This document shows, piece by piece, positions 1 to 9,186 of a DNA stretch of 64,000 bases (within the stretch, counting starts at the first letter, position 1; each line of letters starts with the position of its first letter). The position numbers and the translations under genes were made by a program. The notes under the pieces are model-generated. The model had not been told where the DNA came from and did no database searches. It saw only the letters and a list, made by a program, of their open reading frames with translations. Source of the DNA: Thiobacillus sp. 0-1251. Its GTDB lineage: Bacteria; Pseudomonadota; Gammaproteobacteria; Burkholderiales; Thiobacillaceae. Where the stretch lies: positions 37,627-101,626 of the forward strand of contig MKWL01000005.1 of NCBI GenBank assembly GCA_001899305.1, written 5' to 3'.

Positions 1-1105
1 CGGCAGCGGCGGCGGCCAATTCGTCCAGCAGGGGTTTCAGCTTGCTGGCTTCCAACGCCTGGGCCTGCGGCAGCATGCGTTCGAGGTGTGTCTGGAACTG
101 CGGCAACTGGCCGGCGTCGCTTTCCACATAGGCGTGCCAGCTATCGCGCGCCGCCTTGAGACTTGCCTGCAGGGCATCCAGGACCGGGCGCATGCGTGCC
201 AGCGCCTCGGGATCGAGCATGCCACGGCCGGGCAGGTAGCGATCGAGGCCAAACGTCGCCCGGACTTCGGCAGCGCGCCCATCCAGGGTCTGGCTTTTTG
301 CCACGAAAAACAGGGCATCGCGCAGCAGGCGTTCGGCCACCTGCGGCGAGCCTTCCATCAGGCGGCGCATCTGCAGATCGACCCGGGCCAGCAGCTGTTT
401 GACATGGAAATCGGCCTCGACCCCGTGCGCGAGCAGGCTGTCGACAAACCCGACGCAGGCCCACCAGAAGGTTTGCGAGGCTTGCGACGGTGCAATGCGT
501 TCGATCGCGGCCAGCGCATCGCGCATCCGTTTCAATCCCTGTTCGGCCTCGACATTGCGCAGAAAGGCCAGCAGGCCGCGTTGGAACAGGCCGCGCGCGG
601 CCTTGACTTCCGCCGTCAGCGCCTCCTGCGTCATGGCATCGTTGGCCGCCTTGCCTTGCGCCCGCGTGCGCAGATCAGGGAAAAACAGTTCGCCTTCGAA
701 TACCCGCTCCGCACCTTGCAACTCGCGCAGACGCTTGTAGAGAGGGAAGAGTGCCAGTTCGCCACTGCCGCGCCCGTCAGCCAGGTCTTTGACCCAGCGC
801 TGCAGGCCTTCGATGGCATTGCGCAAGGCGCGCAGCACCTCGTCGTTCGCCTGCAGGCGATTTTCGTTGACGTCGCCCAGCGCGGATTCGAGCGCACTCG
901 CCAGCGTGGCCGCACCTTCGAGGCCCACCATGCGGAGCGCGCCGGTCACTTGGTGCGCGTCGTCGGCTGCCAGGCGCAGGGCATTGGTGAGATCGGCATC
1001 CACGCTGTAGGCCTGCACGCGCCCGAGGGCGGCTTGCAGGGCGGCGTCGATGTCTCCGCGCACCCAGTTCAACGGGCCGGTATCGTAATCGAGTAAGGCG
1101 CTCAT
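1..1105 (-). CDS. chpA: ChpA/PilL CheA-like hybrid histidine kinase, N-terminal part
   Basis: The gene runs off the left edge, so only about 368 N-terminal residues are present. I start it at the ATG at 1105; the frame stays open to base 1. The product begins MSALLDYDTGPLNWVRGDI and has an HPt-like helical segment with His51 in DDAHQVTGAL, a possible phosphoacceptor. It is the last visible gene of the pilGHIJ operon, directly after pilJ. In type IV pilus systems this position encodes the CheA-like kinase that phosphorylates PilG and PilH. The kinase and receiver domains lie outside the window, so the name relies on context and the N-terminal domain. Confidence 0.85.
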   Translation of the reverse strand, partial: MSALLDYDTGPLNWVRGDIDAALQAALGRVQAYSVDADLTNALRLAADDAHQVTGALRMVGLEGAATLASALESALGDVNENRLQANDEVLRALRNAIEGLQRWVKDLADGRGSGELALFPLYKRLRELQGAERVFEGELFFPDLRTRAQGKAANDAMTQEALTAEVKAARGLFQRGLLAFLRNVEAEQGLKRMRDALAAIERIAPSQASQTFWWACVGFVDSLLAHGVEADFHVKQLLARVDLQMRRLMEGSPQVAERLLRDALFFVAKSQTLDGRAAEVRATFGLDRYLPGRGMLDPEALARMRPVLDALQASLKAARDSWHAYVESDAGQLPQFQTHLERMLPQAQALEASKLKPLLDELAAAAA

Positions 1106-1173
1106 GGTGTGTGTTCCTGACGTTGTATGCTTGGCCTGGGGTCGCTGACCGCTTGTCTACGCGTTCAGTCCGA

Positions 1174-3294
1174 TCAGGCGAGCTTGAAGCCTGCAACCGA
1201 ATTCTTGAGATCCTGTGCCAACTGCTTCATGCCGCCGATCGACTCGGCGGTCTGCTGCGTACCGCTGCTGGTCTGCGCCGAAATGGATTTGATGTCCTGC
1301 ATGGTTTCGGCCACCTTGGCGGTCGACTCCGCCTGGCTCTGGGTGGCCGAGGAAATGTCGGCGATCAGCCCGGCCAGCTTCTTCGACACGTCGCCGATCT
1401 CGGCCAGCGTCTGGCCCGCGGCATCGGACAGCTTGGCGCCCTCGACCACGCCCTGGGTCGAGACTTCCATCGCCGCCACCGTGTCGTGGGTATCCGACTG
1501 AATGGTCTTCACGATCGCTGCGATCTGCTTGGTCGCATCGGCCGAACGTTCCGCCAGCCGCTGCACTTCTTCCGCCACCACCGAGAAACCACGACCGGCT
1601 TCGCCCGCGGATGCCGCCTGGATGGCGGCGTTGAGCGCCAGCACGTTGGTCTGCTCGGTAATGTCGGAAATCAGTTCGACGATTTCGCCGATCTCCTGCG
1701 AGGATTCGCCGAGGCGCTTGATTCGCTTCGAGGTTTCCTGGATCTGTTCGCGCAGGCCGTTCATGCTGGCAATGGCGTTGGCCACCGCCTGCTGACCCTT
1801 CTCGGCGGCAGCCAATGACTGTTCGGCCACACGGGCAGACTCGGCGGCGTTGCCCGACACCTGTTGCACCGACTGCGCCAGGCTCACCACCGCAGCCGAG
1901 GTCCCTTCGATTTCCACGGTTTGACGGCGCGCCGCTTGCTGCAGCGAATCGGACACCTGGCCTGCCTGGCTGGCCGCCTGGTCCATCTGTTGCGCGGCAT
2001 TGTTGATCCCGCGCACCAGGGTACGCAATTCCTCGACCGTGTAGTTGATCGAGTCGGCCACCGCGCCGGTGATGTCTTCGGTCACGCTGGCGTTGATGGT
2101 GAGGTTGCCTTCGGCCAGTTCGCCCAGTTCGTCCATCAAACGCAGGATCGCCTCCTGGTTGCGGCCGTTCTCTTCTTCGCTTCTGCGCGCCCGCGACTTG
2201 GTCTCGTTGATGTTGACCAACCCCAGCATCACCAACGAACCGATCGCCAGCAGGCCGAACAGTGCGGCCAGCAGATAGCCGGCACCCCCGACGGACTGAT
2301 AGTCCTTCGACAGCTGATCGGTGTTCGCCAACAGCGTGTCGCTGCCGGTGAACAGGTTCTTGGCCGACACCTTGGCCTGCAGCAGCGGCTGCGTATTGGC
2401 CAGAACGGAGCCGACCACCTCGACCATGTCACCCATGTTGCTGCCGAGGTCTTCCAGCGTCGCCATGCTGTTCTCGTTGCGGCTGGCCCCGCCCGCCATC
2501 AATGCCTGCACGGTATCGCGGAACGACGTCGTGTCTTTCTCCAGCTGCATCACCACGGCAGGGTCGATCAACTCGGCCGACAGCAGCAGGTTGGCGTTTT
2601 TCGGCAGACGCTGGCTCAGCATGACCAGATGGTTGGCGCGCGACACTTCGCGCACGCTGGCACCGGAATCTGCCAGCTGGCTGGCGAGCTGCTCGGCCAC
2701 TTCCTGCAAGTCGACGCTCAGGTCGTTAATGCGTTTGATGCTGACGCTCGTCGCCACCAGGTTTTTCTGCTGCGACAGGATCTGTGTGACCTGCGGATTG
2801 AACGTCTTCCATTGCGCCTCGATCTTCTCCAGCGTCGCGCGCGCCGCACCCGTGGACGCAGGCACGGTATCGTCGCCTTCGGTCAAGCCCTTCAGCGTTG
2901 CCTCGAACGAGGCCTTGCCCGCTGCCAGTTTCTTGAAAGCCGCAGCATTACCCAGGACAGACTGCTGGGCGGTCAGCGGCAGGCGCTGCGACAACACTTT
3001 CAGCTCGCCCGCGCGCGTTTCATAACCGGTGCGGTTGTCGAGCTGGAGCGAACTGTAGATGGTGAAACCGGCTGCCAGCAACAGGGAGATGATCAGGGTA
3101 CCGCCGGTATAGAGATATTGCTTTTCGACGGGCAGGCTGCCGATCAAGGGTGCCTTGCCAGGTTCCTTGTCCGCCAGCTTGCGCACGGTCTGCATGATCA
3201 GGGTGGTGTGTTCGGTGCCCGCTTTGCCCGCAGCCTTGCCCGTCATACGGCCCGCCAGCCCTTTGAGGCCATTCATCGTGATTGCCATGTTCAT
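1174..3294 (-). CDS. pilJ: PilJ, methyl-accepting chemoreceptor of the type IV pilus system
   Basis: This 706-residue inner-membrane receptor has one membrane segment near residues 60-83, a periplasmic helical region with a PilJ-type repeat (LSQRLP occurs twice), a second segment near 345-368, and a cytoplasmic MCP signalling domain. The signalling hairpin tip contains the conserved stretch [15 protein letters not shown]. It is expected to control the ChpA kinase through the CheW-like PilI encoded just upstream. The third codon is also ATG and sits at a better distance from a GGAG, so the true start may be 3288. It is in the same operon and orientation as pilG, pilH, pilI and chpA. Confidence 0.95.
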   Translation of the reverse strand: MNMAITMNGLKGLAGRMTGKAAGKAGTEHTTLIMQTVRKLADKEPGKAPLIGSLPVEKQYLYTGGTLIISLLLAAGFTIYSSLQLDNRTGYETRAGELKVLSQRLPLTAQQSVLGNAAAFKKLAAGKASFEATLKGLTEGDDTVPASTGAARATLEKIEAQWKTFNPQVTQILSQQKNLVATSVSIKRINDLSVDLQEVAEQLASQLADSGASVREVSRANHLVMLSQRLPKNANLLLSAELIDPAVVMQLEKDTTSFRDTVQALMAGGASRNENSMATLEDLGSNMGDMVEVVGSVLANTQPLLQAKVSAKNLFTGSDTLLANTDQLSKDYQSVGGAGYLLAALFGLLAIGSLVMLGLVNINETKSRARRSEEENGRNQEAILRLMDELGELAEGNLTINASVTEDITGAVADSINYTVEELRTLVRGINNAAQQMDQAASQAGQVSDSLQQAARRQTVEIEGTSAAVVSLAQSVQQVSGNAAESARVAEQSLAAAEKGQQAVANAIASMNGLREQIQETSKRIKRLGESSQEIGEIVELISDITEQTNVLALNAAIQAASAGEAGRGFSVVAEEVQRLAERSADATKQIAAIVKTIQSDTHDTVAAMEVSTQGVVEGAKLSDAAGQTLAEIGDVSKKLAGLIADISSATQSQAESTAKVAETMQDIKSISAQTSSGTQQTAESIGGMKQLAQDLKNSVAGFKLA

Positions 3295-3347
3295 CGCTCC
3301 AGTCCTTCCACTGTATCGGCGCCTGTGCGCCCGGTTTTAATGATCAA

Positions 3348-3869
3348 TCAATTGCCGATCTGTGCTTCGACCTTGAGGAACTCGGTATTGCCGAGCAGCT
3401 GTCCGAAGTCCATGTCGCACCAGTCGACGCCCGCCTCGTCCGCATAGTGGCGCGCAACCCAGGGGTGCGCTGCGCGTGCACTGCTCGGCTGGTAGCGGTT
3501 GATGTTCTTCAGGCCTAAGGTATTGCGCACCAGCAGGGCCGCATTGACGCCAAAATCGTGATGCGGGATCAGCAGGCGGCAGTCTGCATGTTCGGGTGTC
3601 ACGCCCTGCCCCATGAAATCGGCAAAGTCGCTCACGGCAAACAGGTTGCCGCGGATGTTGGCGACGCCGCGAAACCACCGGCACGCACCGGGCACCTTGA
3701 CGATGGGCGGAACCGGGATCACCTCCTCCGTATCGGAGAGGCTCACCAGCCAGTTCACGTCACCCACGCGAAAACCCAGTCGCGAACCGGAGTTGTCGCG
3801 GCTGGCCGCCGCCTGCAACTGCTGCGAAAGCTGGGTCTGAAATTCGCGCAGATTGAATTTCTTGGCCAT
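3348..3869 (-). CDS. pilI: PilI, CheW-like coupling protein
   Basis: This 173-residue soluble protein has one CheW-like domain. Visible family features include GFRVGDVNWLVSL near the N-terminus and VRGVANIRG-type sequence (FRGVANIRGNLFAVSDFADF region, residues about 70-90). CheW proteins couple the chemoreceptor to the kinase, here PilJ to ChpA. The gene begins 10 bases after the pilH stop and is followed by pilJ. The order G-H-I-J-ChpA is the standard pil-chp order. No pilK methyltransferase is visible between pilJ and chpA. Confidence 0.92.
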   Translation of the reverse strand: MAKKFNLREFQTQLSQQLQAAASRDNSGSRLGFRVGDVNWLVSLSDTEEVIPVPPIVKVPGACRWFRGVANIRGNLFAVSDFADFMGQGVTPEHADCRLLIPHHDFGVNAALLVRNTLGLKNINRYQPSSARAAHPWVARHYADEAGVDWCDMDFGQLLGNTEFLKVEAQIGN

Positions 3870-3879
3870 GGCGGTGTGC

Positions 3880-4245
3880 TTAGCCCAAGGCCTTGATTTG
3901 CGACAGCAGGTCTTCCGGCTTCACAGGCTTCACCAGGTAGGCTTTCGCACCCTGGCGCATGCCCCATACCTTGTCGGTTTCCTGGCCCTTGGTGGTGCAC
4001 ATGATGACCGGGATATGCTTGGTCGCATCTTCCTTGGTAATCATGCGGGTCGCCTGATAGCCGTTCATGCCTGGCATCACGACGTCCATCACGATCAGGT
4101 CGGGCAGGGTCTGTTTGGCCTGGGCGACAGCTTCCTCGCCGCTTTCGGCCATGCTGACCAGATAGCCATTCTTGACCAGCAACTCGGACAGGAAAAAGCG
4201 CTCGGTGGGAGAATCATCCACAACCAGAATTCGGCTGATCGCCAT
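3880..4245 (-). CDS. pilH: PilH, single-domain response regulator
   Basis: This 121-residue CheY-like receiver domain has no output domain. It opens with the acidic pair in VVDDSPTE, carries the phosphoacceptor in DLIVMDVVMPGMNG, and ends with the conserved lysine in AYLVKPVKPEDLL. The start at 4245 has a good Shine-Dalgarno sequence (AGGAGC, seven bases upstream). In Pseudomonas-type systems PilH opposes or buffers PilG in controlling the pilus retraction and extension motors. It is the second gene of the pil chemosensory operon. Confidence 0.94.
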   Translation of the reverse strand: MAISRILVVDDSPTERFFLSELLVKNGYLVSMAESGEEAVAQAKQTLPDLIVMDVVMPGMNGYQATRMITKEDATKHIPVIMCTTKGQETDKVWGMRQGAKAYLVKPVKPEDLLSQIKALG

Positions 4246-4266
4246 ATCTATGCTCCTAGAAGAAAA

Positions 4267-4680
4267 TTAAGCGCCTGCGCACGTATGCTCGCGCACCGCC
4301 GTCAGCAACGTATCCTTGGTGAACGGCTTGGTCAGGTATTCATCGGACCCCACCATGCGGCCGCGTGCCCGGTCGAACAATCCGTCCTTGGACGACAGCA
4401 TGATGACGGGCGTGGTGCGGTACTTGGCATTGCGCTTGATCAGCGAGCAGGTCTGGTAGCCGTCGAGTCGCGGCATCATGATGTCGACGAACACCACGTC
4501 CGGCTCGTGGTCGGTGATCTTGGCCAGCGCGTCGAAACCGTCCTGCGCCAGGATGACTTCGCAGCCCGCCTGGTTCAGGAAGATTTCTGCGCTGCGGCGT
4601 ATGGTGTTGCTGTCATCGATGACCATCACCTTGACGCCTTTCAATGCTTCATTGTCCACACGTTTCTCCAGCAGGGTCAT
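4267..4680 (-). CDS. pilG: PilG, CheY-like response regulator for twitching motility
   Basis: This receiver-domain protein has the acidic motif VMVIDDSNTIRR, phosphoacceptor region DVVFVDIMMPRLDG and the conserved lysine in YLTKPFTKD. It is the first gene of the pilus chemosensory operon and probably promotes pilus assembly or extension when phosphorylated by ChpA. The frame can also start at a GTG at 4701. I prefer the ATG at 4680 because the extra residues (MARAVPP) are unlike the family, but neither start has an ideally spaced Shine-Dalgarno sequence. Confidence 0.92.
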   Translation of the reverse strand: MTLLEKRVDNEALKGVKVMVIDDSNTIRRSAEIFLNQAGCEVILAQDGFDALAKITDHEPDVVFVDIMMPRLDGYQTCSLIKRNAKYRTTPVIMLSSKDGLFDRARGRMVGSDEYLTKPFTKDTLLTAVREHTCAGA

Positions 4681-4777
4681 CGGGGGAACGGCACGTGCCA
4701 CCCCCCCTGTGTGGTAAACATTACGGCACCGGTCCGCGCTTCTTTAGTGCATGCGCATCGAGGATCAGGTGGGCAAC

Positions 4778-4808
4778 AAAAAGGGCGTTGCAACGCAACG
4801 CCCCTTTT
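4778..4808 (-). terminator. Rho-independent terminator after the unknown exported-protein gene
   Basis: Stem GGGCGTTG (4783-4790) pairs with CAACGCCC (4796-4803) around a 5-base loop. An A-run lies on the left and a T-run on the right, so it could work in both directions. On the minus strand it follows the stop codon at 4829. Confidence 0.8.
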
Positions 4809-4828
4809 CCCGGCCAGGAATCAATACT

Positions 4829-5734
4829 TTACTGCTGCCAGGCTTCCCCACTGGACTTCTTCTCAACCCCGGCCACCGCGCTCATGGTTTCGAGAATGGT
4901 GTTGGGCAGGGAGGAAATCCGCATGAATTGCCCCATCCCGACGTCCGGGAACGCCAGTGCGATGCGGAAGCGGCCGTGCGGCGACTCCACCTCCTTGTCG
5001 ACCACATAAATCTCGTAGGGCAGGCCGGCGATATTGTTCTGCATGTCGATTTTCTTGATCCAGTCGCCGTCGCTGTTCTCGCCATCATTCATCGCCACGC
5101 CAAATACGGCCAGCTTGCGATTGGGCATCACGACTTCGTAGATTTTGGCCGTCTTGCCGACGCCTTTGGCCAGATTGTCGCGCACGGTTTTCAACGCCTC
5201 GGCAAAGCTGCCATATTCGGCCAGCTTGTTCTTCGGCGAATCGAGGCGCTCCATGCCGATCATGTAGCGGTAGTTGGCCAGACTGCTGGCCGATTCGTCA
5301 CCGCCCAGGCCCTTGCCGGCGCCCAGCGCATCCTGCAGGCGCGCCTGCAGGGCCTTGACTGCGTCTTCCTTCTTGGCGAAAGCTTTGCGGAAATAAGCGC
5401 GATACCAATAGTCGGGATTGGTGTACGCCACACTGCCGTCCGCGGTCACGCCCACGCGGATCGCCGCACCCAGGATGGCATTCCCCCCGACCGACCCCAC
5501 CTCGTCGAGCATGGCCTCATCCGTGGCGATGACCACGCCGTACCCCGCCAGGGTTTTGGGGAAATACTTGCCGACCACCTTGAAACCACCGGTCTTGAGC
5601 TTGGACTCGACAGCCGTCGCTGCCGCCTGCACGTTCCCTCCCTTTACCGAATCGCCTTGGAGATAAGGGGAAATCGCCCATACGCTTGTTGAGAAAACAA
5701 ACAGAACCCACGTTGTCATCCACCGCATCATCAT
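4829..5734 (-). CDS. Exported protein of unknown function
   Basis: I do not recognise this 301-residue protein. I start it at the ATG at 5734, which has AGGAG six bases upstream. This gives a signal peptide (MMMRWMTTWVLFVFSTSVWA, then ISPYLQGD), so the product is probably periplasmic. The mature part has two related-looking segments: VVGKYFPKTLAGYGVVIATD near residues 55-75 and KIYEVVMPNRKLAVFGVAMN near 205-225. They look like nucleotide- or flavin-free alpha/beta repeats, and no catalytic motif stands out. The frame stays open upstream to 5839, but that part has no signal peptide and is not needed. The gene has its own terminator and appears monocistronic. Confidence 0.8.
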   Translation of the reverse strand: MMMRWMTTWVLFVFSTSVWAISPYLQGDSVKGGNVQAAATAVESKLKTGGFKVVGKYFPKTLAGYGVVIATDEAMLDEVGSVGGNAILGAAIRVGVTADGSVAYTNPDYWYRAYFRKAFAKKEDAVKALQARLQDALGAGKGLGGDESASSLANYRYMIGMERLDSPKNKLAEYGSFAEALKTVRDNLAKGVGKTAKIYEVVMPNRKLAVFGVAMNDGENSDGDWIKKIDMQNNIAGLPYEIYVVDKEVESPHGRFRIALAFPDVGMGQFMRISSLPNTILETMSAVAGVEKKSSGEAWQQ

Positions 5735-5896
5735 TATCGTCTCCTGATTTATATGTACCCCGTTTTTTGTCTTACCGTACCATTGACAGGGGCGCCATAT
5801 AGTATCCCACTCTGTTCGAAGTGGAATTCGATAGGCCAACGTAACTATCGCCCATTCCGACGCTTTACTTGAGCGGGTAGATGACGAATCCGAGTT

Positions 5897-6079
5897 TTAA
5901 AACGCCACCATCTCGAAATCTTCCTTGCGCGCACCGCAATCGGGGCATGTCCAGTTGATCGGCACGTCTTCCCAACGCGTGCCGGGCGGAATTCCATCCT
6001 CGGGCGCACCGCTTTCCTCGTGGTAGATGTAGCCGCAGATCAGGCACATCCAGCTTTTGTATTCAGGGGTTTCGGACAT
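5897..6079 (-). CDS. rubA: Rubredoxin
   Basis: This 60-residue one-electron carrier holds a single Fe(Cys)4 centre. The two Cys pairs are visible as [12 protein letters not shown] (CxxCG) and [13 protein letters not shown] (CPxCG), at the usual spacing for short rubredoxins. It is read from the ATG at 6079. A longer open frame exists upstream, but it enters the inverted-repeat element at 6085-6352 and is not family-like. It stands alone on the minus strand, divergent from thiD, with the cloverleaf-like repeat occupying the shared upstream region. Confidence 0.95.
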   Translation of the reverse strand: MSETPEYKSWMCLICGYIYHEESGAPEDGIPPGTRWEDVPINWTCPDCGARKEDFEMVAF

Positions 6080-6084
6080 GGGGT

Positions 6085-6352
6085 AGAGCCTATTCCAGTA
6101 AAAATCATGCCCCGCGCCGGTTGCCTGCGGGATGCAGTGCAAGGCGCGGGGGGCGAAGTGTAGCCATTCTCCACGAGCCACCCGCAACGCGGCAATGCGC
6201 CCGCAGGCAACCGGCCCTTCGGGTTGAGACCAGGATCGGCGTCTGCGGCGTTGCAGCGCTTGGCAAGGGACGACCCTTGCCGGCGCACTGCGCCTTGCAT
6301 CCATCCGCTCCTGGTCTCAACGCGGGGCATGATTTCTACTGGAGTAGGCTCT
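6085..6352. repeat. Cloverleaf-like nested inverted repeat, 268 bp
   Basis: The outer arms 6085-6116 and 6321-6352 are 32-bp inverted repeats with 2 mismatches. Directly inside lie two further hairpins: 6116-6131 with 6200-6215 (16 bp, perfect) and 6223-6235 with 6309-6321 (13 bp, perfect). A small hairpin GGCAAGGG-ACGA-CCCTTGCC lies around 6263-6282. The whole folds as a stem with two side arms. GGGTA occurs just outside both ends and may be a target duplication. It fills almost all of the 319-base gap between the rubredoxin gene and thiD. Confidence 0.8.
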
Positions 6353-6398
6353 TGGGTAATCGGCTAAAATTGGAGATTGATTTTAAAGCAGTGACGCC

Positions 6399-7241
6399 AT
6401 GCCGCCTATTTTCGCCCCCAAACCCACGCCGCCGCTGGTGCTCAGTTTCGCCGCGTCCGACCCGACCGGCGGCGCAGGCATCCAAGCCGACCTGTTGACG
6501 CTGGCCAGCATGGGCTGCCATCCCTTGTCGGTGATCACCGCGCTCACCGTGCAGGATACCGCCGGCGTCGACGAGATCCTGGTGATCGACGCCGAGTGGG
6601 TGGCCGATCAGGCACGCATGCTGCTGGAAGACGTACCGGTGGCCGCGTTCAAGCTCGGCATGCTGGGAAGCGCCGAATCGATCGCGGTGATTGCCGAAAT
6701 CCTGGCCGACTATCCGGATATTCCGGTCATCCTCGATCCGGTATTGGCTTCCGGGCGCGGCGACGAACTCGCCAATGACGACATGATCGCCGCCATGCGC
6801 GACCTGCTGATTCCGCAGACCAGCATCCTCACGCCGAACAGCCACGAGGCGCGGCGGCTGGCGCTGTTCGAATCGGACGAGGACGACATGGACCTCGCCG
6901 CTTGCGCCAAGCATTTGACCGATCTCGGCTGCGAGTATGTCCTCGTCACCGGCACCCACGAGGCCACCCCGCGCGTGTTGAACAGCCTGTACGACGCCGA
7001 CGGCCACGTGCAGACCGACGCCTGGGACCGCCTGCCCGGCAGCTACCACGGTTCGGGCTGCACGCTTGCCTCGGCCATCGCCGCCGCCCTGGCCTACGGC
7101 CAGGACGTCCCCCAGGCGGTACGCGACGCGCAGAACTTCACCTATGAATCCCTGAAGGCTGCGTTCCGGCCCGGCATGGGCCAATACATTCCCGAGCGTT
7201 TCTTCTGGGCGCAGGACGGGCAGGCCGAAGGCAATGCCTGA
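6399..7241 (+). CDS. thiD: Hydroxymethylpyrimidine/phosphomethylpyrimidine kinase
   Basis: This 280-residue ribokinase-fold enzyme phosphorylates HMP and HMP-P in thiamine biosynthesis. Recognisable features are the N-terminal SFAASDPTGGAGIQADL substrate/Gly-rich segment, VILDPVLASGRGD in the middle, TPNSHEARRL, and the C-terminal anion-hole/catalytic stretch SYHGSGCTLASAIAAALA. Its length is typical. It is followed eight bases later by thiE, so the two consecutive steps are probably co-transcribed. The promoter must lie in or next to the repeat at 6085-6352. Confidence 0.96.
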   Translation: MPPIFAPKPTPPLVLSFAASDPTGGAGIQADLLTLASMGCHPLSVITALTVQDTAGVDEILVIDAEWVADQARMLLEDVPVAAFKLGMLGSAESIAVIAEILADYPDIPVILDPVLASGRGDELANDDMIAAMRDLLIPQTSILTPNSHEARRLALFESDEDDMDLAACAKHLTDLGCEYVLVTGTHEATPRVLNSLYDADGHVQTDAWDRLPGSYHGSGCTLASAIAAALAYGQDVPQAVRDAQNFTYESLKAAFRPGMGQYIPERFFWAQDGQAEGNA

Positions 7242-7249
7242 TTCTTGCC

Positions 7250-7885
7250 ATGCGTGAATTCCCGGGCGGCATCTACGCCCTCACCGCCGAAACCGCCGAC
7301 ACCGAGCAGCTGCTGACGCAGGTCGAGGCGGCGCTCGCCGGCGGCGTCGCCGCGGTGCAGTACCGTGACAAATCGGATGACGTCGCACGCCGCCACGAAC
7401 AGGCCAGCGAACTGGTCGCGCTGTGTCGCCGCTTCGGCGTGCCGCTGATCGTCAACGACGACCTTCGGCTGGCTGACCTGACGGACGCCGACGGCGTGCA
7501 CCTGGGACGCGATGACGGCAGCCTGCGCGAAGCGCGCATCATCCTCGGCAAGGACAAACTCATCGGCGCGTCGTGCTACCAGGACCTCGAACTGGCGCAG
7601 GCAGCCCAGGCCACGGGCGCCGACTACGTGGCCTTCGGCAGTTTCTTTGCATCGCCCACCAAGCCGGCCGCACCGCGCGCCGGCCTCGACCTGCTGCGCG
7701 ACGCCACGGCAGTCATCCAGGTGCCGCTGGTCGCCATCGGCGGCATCACGCTGGCCAACGCGCCGCTGTTGCTCGACGCCGGTGCCGACAGCCTGGCCGT
7801 GCTCTCGGCCCTGTTCGACGCCCCCGACATCCAAGCCGCTGCGCGCGACCTGAATCAATTATTCGAAACCGAATCCGAAGAGTGA
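7250..7885 (+). CDS. thiE: Thiamine phosphate synthase
   Basis: This 211-residue TIM-barrel enzyme joins HMP-PP and the thiazole phosphate to form thiamine phosphate. Family motifs are [11 protein letters not shown] (substrate-binding strand), [36 protein letters not shown] (phosphate loop) and [11 protein letters not shown]. It follows thiD directly and ends 23 bases before hemL, consistent with a thiD-thiE-hemL transcription unit. Confidence 0.96.
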   Translation: MREFPGGIYALTAETADTEQLLTQVEAALAGGVAAVQYRDKSDDVARRHEQASELVALCRRFGVPLIVNDDLRLADLTDADGVHLGRDDGSLREARIILGKDKLIGASCYQDLELAQAAQATGADYVAFGSFFASPTKPAAPRAGLDLLRDATAVIQVPLVAIGGITLANAPLLLDAGADSLAVLSALFDAPDIQAAARDLNQLFETESEE

Positions 7886-7908
7886 AACGCCCAACCATGA
7901 AAGCAGCC

Positions 7909-9186
7909 ATGACCCGCAACGAACAGCTATTCGAACAGTCGCAGAAAGTCATCCCCGGCGGGGTGAACTCGCCGGTGCGCGCCTTCAAGAGCGTCGGCGG
8001 CACCCCGGTGTTCTTCAGCCGCGCCAAGGGCTCGCGCGTGTGGGACGCCGACGGCCGGGAATACATCGACTACGTCGGCTCCTGGGGCCCGGCCATTCTT
8101 GGCCACGCGCATCCAGGTACGGTGAAGGCTGTGCAGGACGCCGCCGCCAACGGCCTGTCGTTCGGCGCGCCCTCCGAGGCCGAACTCACCATCGCCAACC
8201 GTATCACGCAGTTGCTGCCGAGCATCGAGAAGGTGCGTCTCGTGTCGTCCGGCACCGAAGCGACCATGAGCGCGATCCGTCTCGCGCGCGGCTTCACCGG
8301 CCGTTCCAAGTTCATCAAGTTCGAGGGCTGCTACCACGGCCACGCCGACTTCCTGCTGGTGAAGGCCGGCTCCGGCGCGCTCACCTTCGGCAACCCGACT
8401 TCGGCCGGCGTGCCACCGGAAGTTGCGGCGCAGACGATCGTGCTGGATTACAACGACGTCGCCGGGCTCGAGCGCACTTTCGACGAGATCGGCAAGGAGA
8501 TCGCCTGCATCATCGTCGAGCCTTTCGCGGGCAACATGAACCTGGTGAAGCCGACCGCCGAATTCATGGCCGCGATGCGCCGGCTATGCGATGCCCATGG
8601 CGCACTGCTGATCTTCGACGAGGTGATGACCGGCTTCCGCGTCGACCTCGGCTGCGCGCAAAAACTGCTCGGCATCCAGCCGGATCTGACTACGCTTGGC
8701 AAGGTGATCGGCGGCGGCATGCCGGTAGGCGCCTTCGGCGGCCGTGCAGACGTGATGGACGCGCTGGCACCGTCCGGTCCGGTATACCAGGCCGGCACGC
8801 TGTCCGGCAACCCGGTCGCCGTTGCGGCTGGCCTCGCCACACTGGAAGCGGTGTCCGTGCCAGGTTTCTACACGGCACTCGCCGCCCACACCGAAAAACT
8901 GGTGAAGGGCCTCTCCGCCGCCGCAAAAGACGCCGGTGTCACCTTCTGCGCCGACTCGGTCGGCGGCATGTTCGGCCTGTATTTTGCGGCCAAGCCGCCG
9001 ACGAGCTTCGCCGAGGTGATGCAATGTGACAAGGAGAAGTTCAACCGCTTCTTCCACGCCATGCTCGACCACGGCATCTATCTCGCTCCGTCGGCGTTCG
9101 AGGCGGGCTTCGTCTCCGCCGCACACAGCGACGCGGACATCGACGCCACGATCAGCGCGGCGCGCGAAGTATTCAAGACGCTATGA
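7909..9186 (+). CDS. hemL: Glutamate-1-semialdehyde 2,1-aminomutase
   Basis: This 425-residue PLP enzyme of the C5 pathway converts glutamate-1-semialdehyde to 5-aminolevulinate for tetrapyrrole synthesis. It shows the N-terminal [13 protein letters not shown] signature, the [15 protein letters not shown] cofactor-binding segment, [12 protein letters not shown] and the PLP lysine in [19 protein letters not shown] start it at the second of two close ATGs (7909) because this matches the family N-terminus; 7897 would add four residues. The open frame continues much further upstream through thiE, but that part is not coding. The stop overlaps the next start (ATGA). Confidence 0.96.
   Translation: MTRNEQLFEQSQKVIPGGVNSPVRAFKSVGGTPVFFSRAKGSRVWDADGREYIDYVGSWGPAILGHAHPGTVKAVQDAAANGLSFGAPSEAELTIANRITQLLPSIEKVRLVSSGTEATMSAIRLARGFTGRSKFIKFEGCYHGHADFLLVKAGSGALTFGNPTSAGVPPEVAAQTIVLDYNDVAGLERTFDEIGKEIACIIVEPFAGNMNLVKPTAEFMAAMRRLCDAHGALLIFDEVMTGFRVDLGCAQKLLGIQPDLTTLGKVIGGGMPVGAFGGRADVMDALAPSGPVYQAGTLSGNPVAVAAGLATLEAVSVPGFYTALAAHTEKLVKGLSAAAKDAGVTFCADSVGGMFGLYFAAKPPTSFAEVMQCDKEKFNRFFHAMLDHGIYLAPSAFEAGFVSAAHSDADIDATISAAREVFKTL

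Noticed and set aside
86-1096. 336-codon open frame on the plus strand
   Set aside because: It is the antisense shadow of chpA; the minus-strand frame gives a CheA/PilL-like protein in a conserved operon.
1864-3447. 527-codon open frame on the plus strand
   Set aside because: It is antisense to pilJ; its composition (His, Arg, Gln-rich) is typical of a GC-rich shadow frame.
5735-5839. N-terminal extension of the unknown exported protein
   Set aside because: It would bury the signal peptide inside the protein; the ATG at 5734 has a strong Shine-Dalgarno sequence.
7573-7908. N-terminal extension of hemL through thiE
   Set aside because: This stretch is coding in another frame (thiE), and HemL homologues begin at the MTRNEQLF region.
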